Assembly (NCBI GenBank): GCA_937926175.1
Contig: CALANV010000042.1
Coordinates: forward strand, 1 to 31,282
Length of the DNA stretch: 31,282 nt
Reading direction: 5' to 3'
Source: an uncultured Rhodospirillales bacterium
GTDB lineage: Bacteria > Pseudomonadota > Alphaproteobacteria > CACIAM-22H2
Part shown: piece after piece, positions 7,878-16,983 of the stretch
How the letters are laid out: every line of letters starts with the position of its first letter
Position numbering within the stretch: position 1 is the first letter of the stretch
The notes under the pieces: generated by a model
What the model saw: only the letters and a program-made list of their open reading frames with translations
What the model was told of the DNA's origin: nothing
Databases searched by the model: none
Position numbers and translations under genes: made by a program

Positions 7878-7960
7878 CCTGTAACTTCGGCGAGTGCACC
7901 GCGCCGATGGCGCAACCAGGGGACGTTATGCGCACGGTTGCCATTGCGGGGGGAGGAAAA

Positions 7961-10020
7961 ATGTTCCGCCGTCCTCTGGTTCATTCGGGGCTTTTTGTCC
8001 TGTTGCTCGTCGCCGCGCCGGCCCGGACACAGGCTGACGAGTTCATCGACGTCGGCGATCTCCCCGGTGGTTCCTTTTTTTCCATCGCCAAGGGCGTGAG
8101 CGCCGACGGTTCGGTGGTCGTCGGCGACAGCAGCGGCGTGAACGGCACCGAAGCGTTCCGCTGGACGCAGACCGGCGGAATGATCGGCCTCGGCGCCTTC
8201 CCCGGCGGCGTTATCTTTCAAAGCCGTGCCAATGGCGTCAGCGCCGACGGCTCGGTGATCGTCGGCTACGGCACGAACGTGGACGGGAATAAAGAAGCGT
8301 TCCGCTGGACGCAGGCCGACGGGATGGTCGGCCTCGGCGACCTTCTGGGCGGCGGCTTCGAGAGCCAAGCCTATGGCGTCAGCGCCGACGGTTCAGTGAT
8401 CGTCGGCTAGGCACGAGCGCGAGCGGACGAGAAGCATTCCGCTGGACACAGGCCGACGGCATGATCGGCCTCGGTTTCCTCTCGGGTGGCAATGAGAGCG
8501 AGGCCTACGCCGTCAGCGCCGACGGCTCGGTGATCGTCGGCTACGGCACGAACGTGGACGGGAATAAAGAAGCGTTCCGCTGGACGCAGGCCGACGGGAT
8601 GGTCGGCCTCGGCGACCTTCCCGATGGCTTCTTTTCCAGCATCGCCTATGGCATCAGCGCCGACGGTTCGGTGATCGTCGGCCAAGGCAACAGTGCGGAC
8701 GGGCCGGAAGCGTTTCGTTGGACGCAGGTCGACGGGATGGTCGGTCTCGGCGACCTTCCGGGCGGCGGCTTCGGCAGCACTGCCCTCGCCACGAGCGCCG
8801 ATGGTTCGGTCGTCGTCGGTTATGGTACCAGCACGATCGGCACGGAAGCGTTCTACTGGACGCAGGCCGGCGGGATGAAGTCGCTGGCCGAGATCCTGAC
8901 CGCCAACGGTGTCGACCTGACGGGCTGGACGTTGCAGAGGGCGGAGGGGGTCAGTGCCGACGGCTCGGTCGTTGTCGGTTTGGCCGTCAACGGCGGCAAC
9001 TCGCTGGCCTTCATCGCCACCTTAGGCAGCGATCCCGGCGTGACCACACCGGAGGATCTGGCCGTGTCGCTGAATTCCGGCACCGCACCTTCCCGGCAGA
9101 GCCGGCGCGTGGCGATGGATGCCCTGCGCCGGTCGCTGTTCGCCGCCGCCCACACCGTTCCCATCGCACCGGCGCCGCAGTTCGCCGCCGCCGATCCAAA
9201 CGACGGGGCGTCGCTGTCGATCCCGTCGCTGTGGTCGGCTTATGCGGTGGGGGCGATCGGCACCAGCGACGGCGGCGGCGACTGGAGCCTGGACGGCACG
9301 GTGGGGCTGATGGCCGAAGTCTCGGAGGACCTGCGCCTCGGTGCCGGCATCATCGGCGGCTATGGCGACACCGAGACCTATCTCGGCGGCAGCAGCCGCG
9401 TGTACGCGGCCGGCGGCTCCGTCCTCGCGGCCTATGAGCGGCCCGAGGGGTTGCGGCTCTACGGCACGGCGTTCGCGGCGCATCTTTCCGTCGACACCGA
9501 CCGTCACTATCGCAACGGCGCCGGCATCGACGGTTCGCACGGCGAGACGGATGGCATCGGCTATGGCGCGGCCGTGCGCGGCGGCTGGGCGTTCGCAGTG
9601 GATCAGGACACCTCGGTCATGCCGTATGCGGAGCTGCGATGGTCGAAGACCGAGCTCGACGGCTACACCGAGACCGACGGCGCCTTCCCGGCGACGTATT
9701 CCGACCAGGAGTCGGAGCGCACCACGTCGCATGTCGGGCTCCAGGTCGACCATCGCCTGACGTCGACCCTGCGGGTGCAGCCGCGGCTGGCCTGGGGTCA
9801 CCGGCTCGGCGGCGACGACGGCGCGCTGACCGCCACCACGCTCGGCCTGACGCAGACGCTGCGCCCGGTGGCGGAAGACCGGAACTGGGCCGAGGGGGCC
9901 ATTGCGGCGACGTGGCGGATTTCGAACCGGACGGTGCTGTCGGCGGAGCTGGCGGGCCGCACCGGCAACACGGCCGAACCCGAGGCGAGCCTGATGGTCG
10001 GCCTTTCCATGCGGCTGTAG
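7961..10020 (+). pseudogene. HAF-repeat autotransporter, split by a one-base deletion
   Basis: ATG 7961 follows GGGGGAGGAAAA, an excellent ribosome site, and starts a Sec signal peptide ending ARTQA before DEF. Six repeats of about 40 residues follow, each with the pattern SADGSVIVGYG...EAFRWTQADGM-xGLGDLPGG (HAF-type extracellular repeats). A linker leads to a C-terminal autotransporter beta-barrel from about 9220 (LWSAYAVGAIGT onward) to the end GLSMRL. At 8406-8410 GGCTAGGCACG stands where all sister repeats have GGCTACGGCAC(G): loss of one C makes a TAG stop and shifts the frame by one. Coding sense resumes in the next frame through 8411-8460 and runs to 10020. Without that deletion the gene would be intact, so it is either a very young pseudogene, a switchable allele or a sequencing error. 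It would make a surface-exposed adhesin-like protein. Confidence 0.85.
8236..8620 (+). repeat. Two identical 110-bp direct copies inside the autotransporter repeats
   Basis: 8236-8345 and 8511-8620 are identical base for base, whereas the other repeat units in the gene differ at many positions. The distance between them is 275 bases, one short of 276 (92 codons), which independently locates a missing base between the copies. Identity of this length points to recent duplication or gene conversion of a repeat unit. Confidence 0.95.
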
Positions 10021-10286
10021 GCGCGGGAGGTATCCTGATCGGCGAATCCTCGCCGGCACATTCGAGGAACAGTACCCGCAGCCCGGCGCGGGCGTTCATG
10101 GACGCGGTTTGCCACTGCAGGCGGGCGGCACACCGTCCCTCCGCCCGGTGCCCGTGCCGACGTCCTGACCGATGGGCTGAGCGGGTGCCTCGTGGGTGAC
10201 GGCGTTCGCCCGCGCGAAGCGTGGACGGCACCGGCCGTCCGGTTTAGGCTGGCCGCCCTGCGTTCAGCGTTCCGAAAGGCATTCGC

Positions 10287-10697
10287 ATGCGAAACGTACC
10301 GATCGGCACAAAGGGCGAGTTCACCCTCGTCGTCGCGGCCGAACATCTTGCCGCCAACTTCAAGGATCCGTTCCTGCCGCCGGTCCTCGCGACGCCGGTG
10401 ATGATCATGATGATGGAGAATGCCGCGCTGAATGCGATCCGGTCGTTTCTCGATCCCGGCGAAAGCGTCGTCGGCACCGTCGTGAACGTCCGTCATCTCG
10501 CCGCCACCCCGGCCGGGCAGCGCGTCCGCGCCGAGGCCGAAGTCACCGCCGTCGAGGGACGGCGGATTGCATTCAAGGTGACCGCCTGGGATCAGCGCGA
10601 GATGATCGGGGAGGGCGTGCACGAGCGGATGGTCATCGACCTCGCGCGATTCCGCGAACGACTCGCCGCCAAGACGGACGCGCCGCGGACGGGCTGA
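10287..10697 (+). CDS. Hotdog-fold acyl-CoA thioesterase, FlK-like
   Basis: A 136-residue single-domain protein. It resembles the fluoroacetyl-CoA thioesterase FlK group: FKDPFLPPVLATPVMI (25-40), MENAALNAI (43-51) and NVRHLAATPAG (67-77). Thr36, Glu44 and His70 have the same spacing (8 and 26) as the catalytic Thr42, Glu50 and His76 of FlK, so it should be active. Most members of this group hydrolyse ordinary short or aromatic acyl-CoAs; fluoroacetate resistance cannot be claimed from this. GAAAGG lies upstream of ATG 10287. The gene stands alone between the autotransporter and an MFS exporter on the same strand. Confidence 0.85.
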   Translation: MRNVPIGTKGEFTLVVAAEHLAANFKDPFLPPVLATPVMIMMMENAALNAIRSFLDPGESVVGTVVNVRHLAATPAGQRVRAEAEVTAVEGRRIAFKVTAWDQREMIGEGVHERMVIDLARFRERLAAKTDAPRTG

Positions 10698-10761
10698 CGC
10701 GGCGCCGGGGGCGTGCCGGAACCTTCGATCGGGACGATCACCGGTGCAGCAAGGGCCGGAG

Positions 10762-10787
10762 CGCATGGCTGCCCTGCAGGCCATGCG
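10762..10787. terminator. 8-bp inverted repeat after the thioesterase gene
   Basis: CGCATGGC (10762-10769) and GCCATGCG (10780-10787) pair perfectly across a 10-base loop, 65 bases after the thioesterase stop and 85 before the MFS start. It is followed by TAAATTGG rather than a T run. It may be a weak terminator or a regulator site. Confidence 0.3.
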
Positions 10788-10871
10788 TAAATTGGACGCA
10801 CGCCAAACTGCCTCGATCTGCTATAGCCGTCGCCGGACACGCAACAACCGATCCGCAAGACCTGTTCATCC

Positions 10872-12074
10872 GTGAATTCCGACAGCACCCAGGTTCCTGT
10901 CCGCGGGGGCCCGCTCTTCATCTGTGCCCTCGCGTTCCTGACGGCTTTCGCGCCGATGGCCGTCGACATGTATCTGCCGGCGCTTCCGGCGATGGGCCGG
11001 ACCTTCTCGGTATCGCAGGAGGCGGTTCAGTGGTCGCTTTCCGCGTTCTTTCTCGGCTACGGCGCCGGCCAGCTCGTCTGGGGGCCGCTCGGCGACCGGT
11101 TCGGCCGGCGCGGGCCGGCGGCGGTCGGCATCGTCCTGTTCGTGGCGGCGTCGATCGGATGCGCTCTCGCGCCGTCGATCGAGATGGTGATCGCCTGCCG
11201 GTTCGTCCAGGCGGTGGGCGCCTGCGCCGCGCCGGTCCTCGCGCGCGCGATGGTGCGGGACATCTTCGCGGGCGACAAGGCGGCAAGCGTGCTCTCTCTG
11301 ATGATGGTGGTCATGGGCGTGGCTCCGATGATCGCGCCGCTGATCGGCGGCCAGTTGCTGGCCTTCTTCGACTGGCGCGCCGTGTTCTGGGCGCTTGCCG
11401 CCTTCGGCGTCTTCGGGCTGGCCATCCTGTCGAGGTTGCCGGAGACGCTGCCGCAGGACAGGCGGATACCGGCGCGTCCGTCGAGCATGATCAAGGGATA
11501 CGCACAGCTCATGGCGAACCGGACCTACATGGGCTATGCGCTTTGCGGCGGGTTCATTCTGGCCGGGCTGTTCGCCTATATTTCGGGCACGCCCTTCGTG
11601 TACATCGAAATCTTCGGTGTCTCGCCGCAAGCCTATGGCCTGCTGTTCGGGCTCAACGCCGTGGCGTTGATGATCGGCAATTCGATCAACAGCCGGGCCG
11701 TGCTCAAGTTCGGCAAGGACCGGATCCTGGCGGTCGCGTGTGGCCTCGCGACGACGTTCGGCGCGATTCTTCTCGCGGCCGGCGCCACCGGGTATGGCGG
11801 TCTGCCGGGGATCGTCGTCCCGCTGTTCTTCTTCATGTCCAACGTCGGCGTGATCATCGCCAATGCGATGGCCGGCGCACTCGGCGTCTTCCCGCGGATC
11901 GCCGGCTCGGCCTCGGCCTTGGCCGGTTCGTTCCAGTTCGCGTTCGGGGCTGCGGCCGGCTGGGCGGTCGCTGCGCTGGCGGACGGGACGCCGCTGCCGA
12001 TGACGGCGGTGATCTTCACGGTAAGCCTCGGGGCACTCGCCTCGTATCTGCTTCTCGTGCGCTGGGCGCGCTGA
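10872..12074 (+). CDS. Bcr/CflA-family MFS drug efflux transporter
   Basis: A 400-residue protein with twelve predicted membrane segments. It shows the Bcr/CflA marks: DMYLPALPAMGRTF in the first helix and loop, GPLGDRFGRRGP between helices 2 and 3 (MFS motif A), and RFVQAVGACAAPVLARAMVRD in helices 4-5, with GVAPMIAPLIGG in helix 5 (motif C-like) marking a drug:proton antiporter. It sits in the inner membrane and probably exports small hydrophobic compounds. The only suitable start is GTG 10872, and no strong Shine-Dalgarno precedes it. It ends 69 bases before the stop of another MFS gene on the opposite strand. Confidence 0.87.
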   Translation: MNSDSTQVPVRGGPLFICALAFLTAFAPMAVDMYLPALPAMGRTFSVSQEAVQWSLSAFFLGYGAGQLVWGPLGDRFGRRGPAAVGIVLFVAASIGCALAPSIEMVIACRFVQAVGACAAPVLARAMVRDIFAGDKAASVLSLMMVVMGVAPMIAPLIGGQLLAFFDWRAVFWALAAFGVFGLAILSRLPETLPQDRRIPARPSSMIKGYAQLMANRTYMGYALCGGFILAGLFAYISGTPFVYIEIFGVSPQAYGLLFGLNAVALMIGNSINSRAVLKFGKDRILAVACGLATTFGAILLAAGATGYGGLPGIVVPLFFFMSNVGVIIANAMAGALGVFPRIAGSASALAGSFQFAFGAAAGWAVAALADGTPLPMTAVIFTVSLGALASYLLLVRWAR

Positions 12075-12143
12075 CGCCGACGTCGGGGCGCATCGGTGCC
12101 GGATGATCGGAGCGCGCCGGCGACACGGCCCGGCATGCCGGTC

Positions 12144-13373
12144 TCAGTTCGCATCCATGCGCGGGTCGAGCGGCACGGCGACCGGCGTGGTATGGGGCAG
12201 GGCATGGTAGCGCGACTGGAGCGCAATGGGGACCGGCGGGCGGGCCAGCATTCGCCACACGCCGATCACCACGGCCAGAAGTCCGGTCGCGCCGGTGAAG
12301 ATGAACAGGCCGGCCGCGTCGGTTGCGTCCATGGCAGATGAGGCGCCGAGCGGTCCGAGCGTGGCGCCGATCGAATACGCGAAGAGGAGGCCGCCGCTCG
12401 CGGGGACCATGTCGTCTTTTTCGAGGTGGTCATTAGTATGCGCGACGCAAAGCGGATAGAGCGCGAAGCTGACGCCGCCGAACAGGGACGCCACGACGAT
12501 CAGCAAGCCGAGATTTCTGCCGGATACCGTCACCATTGCGGCGCTGACGCAGACGAGACCGGCGAAAAGACCGACGATGACGCGACGGCGGTCGAAGATG
12601 TCCGACAGACGGCCCAGCGGCCATTGCAGGGCGATACCGCCGAGGATGGCGGCGGTCATGAACAAGGCGGTCTCGGACAGGTCGAGGCCGACCGCGCGCG
12701 CATATACCGGCGCGAGGCTGTGGAGCGAGCCGAGAATGACGCCGCTGATCAGCGTACCGAAGGTGCCGAGCGGCGAGGCGCGATAGAGCTGGCGCAGGGT
12801 AAAGGAGGTGATCGCCGACAGCACCGGCGGCGCCATCCGGGTGAGCGCCACAGGCACGAGCGCGAGCGAAAGCAGCATCGATATCGCGGCGAACACCAGC
12901 GCGCCATTTCCGTCGTCGAGGTTGAGCAGAAACTGGCCGAGTCCCATGCCGGTGTAGAGGCTGATGGTGTAGAGCGCGAGCATCCGGCCGCGGGTCTCCC
13001 GTACGGCCGCGTGATTCAGCCAGCTCTCGACGCAAATGAAGAGCCCGGCGAGGCAGAACCCTTCGACGAGCCGCAGAACGCCCCAGAAAACGGGATCGAG
13101 ATACATGGCATGGCCGAGAACCGCGGCCGCGAACATCGCCGCGAAGGCGCTGAAGGCGCGGATGTGGCCCACCGCCAGAACCGTCCGGAACGCGAAGAGG
13201 GAGCCCAGCGTCAGACCCGCGAAATTCATCGCCGAAACGGCGCCGATCGCGAGCGTCGGCATACCCGCTGCCGCCAGCCGGACGCTGACGACGGTGTTCA
13301 GCACGCCGCTTCCGGCCATCATCAGGAACGCGGCGACGAGAAGGACGAGGATCGGTCGGACGGTCGCGATCAT
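12144..13373 (-). CDS. YcaD-like MFS transporter
   Basis: A 409-residue protein with twelve predicted membrane segments. Features of the YcaD branch are visible: VESWLNHAA (motif VESWLN) after helix 4, RGRMLALYTISLYTGMGLGQF next to it, and GRLSDIFDRRRVIVG in the central loop. The substrate of YcaD-like transporters is not established, so none is assigned. It begins with ATG 13373; upstream GGCAGCG is a weak ribosome site. It converges with the Bcr/CflA gene and is downstream of the phosphoribosyltransferase-like pseudogene on the same strand, 216 bases away. Confidence 0.85.
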   Translation of the reverse strand: MIATVRPILVLLVAAFLMMAGSGVLNTVVSVRLAAAGMPTLAIGAVSAMNFAGLTLGSLFAFRTVLAVGHIRAFSAFAAMFAAAVLGHAMYLDPVFWGVLRLVEGFCLAGLFICVESWLNHAAVRETRGRMLALYTISLYTGMGLGQFLLNLDDGNGALVFAAISMLLSLALVPVALTRMAPPVLSAITSFTLRQLYRASPLGTFGTLISGVILGSLHSLAPVYARAVGLDLSETALFMTAAILGGIALQWPLGRLSDIFDRRRVIVGLFAGLVCVSAAMVTVSGRNLGLLIVVASLFGGVSFALYPLCVAHTNDHLEKDDMVPASGGLLFAYSIGATLGPLGASSAMDATDAAGLFIFTGATGLLAVVIGVWRMLARPPVPIALQSRYHALPHTTPVAVPLDPRMDAN

Positions 13374-13589
13374 GGCATCGCTGCCGGTTCGCCCCGATCT
13401 GTCGGTGCGATTCTCACCGGGATCGACTCCAACCGGCGCACGAGAACTTCCGTCAGGTTGCGAGGTGAATGGAAAGGAGAGAAAGCCGGAGCTGTGGCGG
13501 AAGAGAGCCGGCCGTCACGAACGCAGGCAATGCCGACGATGCGGCGTGCCGGTTTTCGCGCCAACCGTGCGGGTGAATGTCGCAAGGCT

Positions 13590-14252
13590 TCAGGGCCGGG
13601 TCAGAGGCGATCCGGCGTGGCCGTTGGGGGGCTTGCGCGCCCCGGTGCGGGCGAGCAGATCGGCGATCCGGCGCAAATCGGGCGCGGGGAGGGACGGCGA
13701 GGTGCGGAACGTCGTCCCGCTGCGCGATGATCTCGCGCGCAAAGACCGCGTCGGCGTCGGGCTTGAAGATCTCGACGGTGGACTTGACCGCGATCGGTCC
13801 GCCGCGATCACGCGTGTCGCGCCATTGTCGCGCAGGATGTCGAAGACCGCTCGCGCGCGATAGGGATCCGAGAGCGACATGTCGACCACGACGGCAATGC
13901 GACCCGACATGGGCATCAGCGGCCTGTCGCGACGATAGAGCCGGCGCTGGCGCTCGATTTCCTGGAATTCCCGCGCTGCCGCGCCCGCGATCCATGAGGC
14001 CGGCAGGCCGACGGATACGGCGGCGCGATGGATGATGGCCCGGGGCGTATCGGTATCGACCACGGTGGCGACGACGCGGTCGGGTCGATCCGGGGCGGCA
14101 ATGTTCCGTGCCAGCAAAAGATCGAGCGAACCGTCGAGCCGATCGGCGATGGGCGCGCCGAGCGGAACGGCCGCGGCGGAAAGCGCGAGCACGACGGGAT
14201 CCTGTCCCGTCAGGTGGGCGAGCCTGTTGGCGATGTCCTCGGCAGCACGCAT
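13590..14252 (-). pseudogene. Phosphoribosyltransferase-like protein with two compensating frameshifts and a degenerate PRPP loop
   Basis: The start region MRAAEDIANRLAHLTGQDP and ALSAAAVPLGAPIADRLDG, then LLLARNIAAPDRPD and EIERQRRLYRRDRPL, follow the layout of the small phosphoribosyltransferase family. The motif expected to read like DDGIATGAT is here VVVDMSLSDPYRARAV, so the PRPP-binding loop is lost. Coding sense leaves this frame after NGATRVIA near 13802 (one G short of a plausible GGCGGACC run) and continues as GPIAVKSTVEIFKPDADAVF and AQRDDVPHLAVP. It returns to the first frame near 13686-13690 (one extra C in a CCCC run) as APDLRRIADLLARTGA to the stop at 13590. ATG 14252 is chosen by homology; the frame is open upstream to a GTG at 14363. 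The indels may be sequencing errors in homopolymers, but the missing loop is independent of them. Confidence 0.6.
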
Positions 14253-14497
14253 ATCCAAGTTGCACCCTGCGGCCGGCGCCTGTGCCGGGGCTGCCATTGG
14301 AACAAGCGGCGCCGGCCGAAGTTCCGAGGAACCCCTCATGTCCGGCGCAACGAGGCGCGTCACCTCGGCCGCGAGAGACGAATCGATTGCGGCCCGCGGC
14401 CGAGTGCCGCCCGTCCGCCGCCGTATCGCCGAATTCGGTAGGTCTGATAAAAGAGGCGCATCAGCCCCGAAGATCGTCGACCCGCACCCGTCGAAGC

Positions 14498-16957
14498 ATG
14501 CTTCCCGTCGAAGAGGTTCTGCCCGAACTGCGCAAGGCGCTGCGCGCGCATCGCTGCGGCGTGCTCGTCGCGCCGCCGGGGGCGGGCAAGACGACGCGCG
14601 TGCCGCTCGCGCTGCTCGACGAACCGTGGGCGCGCGACGGAAAAATCATCGTGCTCGAGCCGCGCCGGCTGGCGGCACGCGCGGCCGCCGAGCGCATGGC
14701 GAAGACTCTCGGCGAGACGGTGGGCGACACCGTCGGTTTTCGCGTCCGTCTGCAGTCGCGCGTCGGCCCCCGGACACGGGTCGAGGTCGTCACGCAGGGC
14801 GTGTTCAGCCGCATGATCCTGTCGGATCCGGCCCTCGAGGGAGTCGCGGCCGTCCTGTTCGACGAGTTCCACGAACGCAGCCTCGATACGGATCTCGGCC
14901 TGGCGCTGGCGCTCGATGCACAGGGCGCGCTGCGCGAGGATCTGCGGCTGCTTGCCATGTCGGCGACTCTCGACGGGGCGCGCGTCGCGCGGCTGATGGG
15001 CGATGCGCCCCTCGTCGAGAGTGCAGGGCGCGCCTATCCCGTCGAGACCCGCTATATCGGGCGCACGCCGCAGCGCGCCATCGAGGAGGACGTGGCGGAC
15101 GCGGTGCTGGCGGCGCTCCGCACGGAAACCGGAAGCCTGCTCGTCTTCCTGCCGGGCGCGCGCGAGATCCGGCGCACCGCGACCCTGCTTGCCGAACGGA
15201 TCCGCGATCCGGCGGTCATGGTGACGCCGCTGTTCGGGGCGATGGAGGCGGACGTTCAGGAAGAGGCGATCGCACCGGCGCCGCCTGGACGGCGCAAGGT
15301 GGTGCTGGCGACGTCGATCGCGGAGACGAGCCTGACCATCGAGGGCGTGCGGGTGGTCATCGATTCCGGTCTGGCGCGCGTGCCGCGCTACGATCCCGAG
15401 TCCGGCCTTACGCATCTCGCGACCGTACGCGTGTCGCGGGCAGCGGCCGATCAGCGCCGCGGCCGCGCCGGCCGGACGGAGCCCGGCGTGTGCTACCGGC
15501 TGTGGCACGAGCCGGAAACGGCCGCGCTCGCGCCGTTCTCGACACCGGAAATTCTCGAGGCGGATCTTGCGCCGCTGGCGCTTGCGCTCGCCGAGTGGGG
15601 CGTCAGCGATCCGACCCAGCTTCGCTGGCTCGATCCGCCGCCCGGCCCCGCGTTCAGCGAGGCGCGTGCGCTGCTGCAGAAACTGGGCGCGCTCGACGCG
15701 GACGGCCGGATCACCGCCCAGGGCAAGGCGCTGTCGCGGCTGCCGCTGCCGCCGCAGCTTGCCCACATGGTTCTCGCGGCGGCGGAACGCGGCGAGGGCG
15801 CGCTCGCCGCGCAGATCGCCGTCGTGCTCACCGAGCGGGGGCTCGGCGGCAACGACGTCGATATCCGGCACCGGCTCGTCGCGATGTCGCGGGAGCGCAG
15901 CGGGCGGTCGCAGGACGCGCGAAAGCTGGCGGAGACGCTGCAGCGTCTCGCCGGCGTCAAGGCGGAAACGGCGATCGACGTCGAACGCGCCGGCGCGGTT
16001 CTGGCGCTTGCCTATCCCGACCGTGTGGCGAAGGCCCGGCCCGGCCGGCCGGGCGAGTTCATCCTGGCGAACGGGCGCGGCGTGATGCTGGATGCAGCCG
16101 ATGCGCTCGCGCGCGAACCATATCTTGCCGTCGCGGCGATAACGGGCGCACAGCCGCGCGCCCGCATCCTCGAGGCCGCGCCGATATCCGAATCGGACAT
16201 CATGGCGGAGTTCGGACACGCGATCGAGGTGGCCGACGAAGTCCGCTTCGACCCGGCGAGCGGCAGCGTGCGCGGACGCCGCGTGCGCCGTCTCGGGCGC
16301 ATCGTGCTTGGCGAGGAGCCGCTGGCAAATCCCGATCCGGCGGCGGTGGTCGCGGCGCTGCTCGCCGGCATCCGCGCGAAGGGGATCGAGGCGCTACCGT
16401 GGACGCGGGCGCTGCGCCAGTGGCAGGCGCGCGTGCTGTTCCTGCGCGAGGCGGAAGGCGAGGAATGGCCGGACGTATCGGATGCGGCACTTCTCGCGCA
16501 GCTCGATACGTGGCTTGCCCCCTTTCTTGCGGGCAAGCGCTCGCTCGGCGAACTGCGGGCCGAGGATCTCGATGCGGCCCTCAAGGGATTGCTGCCGTGG
16601 GCGCTGCAACGCCGCCTCGACGACGAGGCGCCGGCGCATTTCGAGACGCCGACCGGCTCGCGTTTGCCGATCGAATACGACGCGGAAGGCGGGCCGGCCG
16701 TCGCCGTGCGCGTGCAGGAGCTGTTCGGGCTGACCGATCATCCGTGTATCGCCTCGGGCCGTGTGCCGCTGACGCTTCGGCTGCTGTCGCCGGCGCTGCG
16801 ACCGGTTCAGGTGACGCGCGATCTTCCGGGCTTCTGGCGCGGCTCGTATCAAGCGGTGAAGGCGGAGATGCGGGGGCGCTATCCCAAGCATCCGTGGCCG
16901 GACGATCCGCTGCAGGCGGCGCCGACCCGGCGGACGAAGCCGCGCGCCGCCCGCTGA
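14498..16957 (+). CDS. hrpB: ATP-dependent helicase HrpB
   Basis: 819 residues, the usual length for HrpB. Walker A APPGAGKTT is at 25-33, the DEAH-type box reads DEFH (122-125, within LFDEFHERSLDTD), SATLDG (155-160) is motif III, and QRRGRAGR (319-326) is motif VI. The helicase-associated domain follows and the C-terminal HrpB-specific region ends GRYPKHPWPDDP, typical of the family. HrpB is a DEAH-type superfamily 2 helicase thought to act on RNA or RNA-protein complexes; its exact job is not settled. ATG 14498 is used because the domain begins directly after it; the frame is open much further upstream but without homology. It is divergent from the phosphoribosyltransferase-like pseudogene and its stop is only 26 bases from that of nth on the other strand. 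Confidence 0.95.
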   Translation: MLPVEEVLPELRKALRAHRCGVLVAPPGAGKTTRVPLALLDEPWARDGKIIVLEPRRLAARAAAERMAKTLGETVGDTVGFRVRLQSRVGPRTRVEVVTQGVFSRMILSDPALEGVAAVLFDEFHERSLDTDLGLALALDAQGALREDLRLLAMSATLDGARVARLMGDAPLVESAGRAYPVETRYIGRTPQRAIEEDVADAVLAALRTETGSLLVFLPGAREIRRTATLLAERIRDPAVMVTPLFGAMEADVQEEAIAPAPPGRRKVVLATSIAETSLTIEGVRVVIDSGLARVPRYDPESGLTHLATVRVSRAAADQRRGRAGRTEPGVCYRLWHEPETAALAPFSTPEILEADLAPLALALAEWGVSDPTQLRWLDPPPGPAFSEARALLQKLGALDADGRITAQGKALSRLPLPPQLAHMVLAAAERGEGALAAQIAVVLTERGLGGNDVDIRHRLVAMSRERSGRSQDARKLAETLQRLAGVKAETAIDVERAGAVLALAYPDRVAKARPGRPGEFILANGRGVMLDAADALAREPYLAVAAITGAQPRARILEAAPISESDIMAEFGHAIEVADEVRFDPASGSVRGRRVRRLGRIVLGEEPLANPDPAAVVAALLAGIRAKGIEALPWTRALRQWQARVLFLREAEGEEWPDVSDAALLAQLDTWLAPFLAGKRSLGELRAEDLDAALKGLLPWALQRRLDDEAPAHFETPTGSRLPIEYDAEGGPAVAVRVQELFGLTDHPCIASGRVPLTLRLLSPALRPVQVTRDLPGFWRGSYQAVKAEMRGRYPKHPWPDDPLQAAPTRRTKPRAAR

Positions 16958-16983
16958 TCGAGGCGGCGACGTTCCACCCGCGC

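Noticed and set aside
13453..14265. Minus-strand open frame of 270 residues overlapping the phosphoribosyltransferase-like gene
   Set aside because: Only its short middle part (about 13690-13805) makes sense and is explained by frameshifts in the main frame; the rest is arginine-rich shadow sequence.
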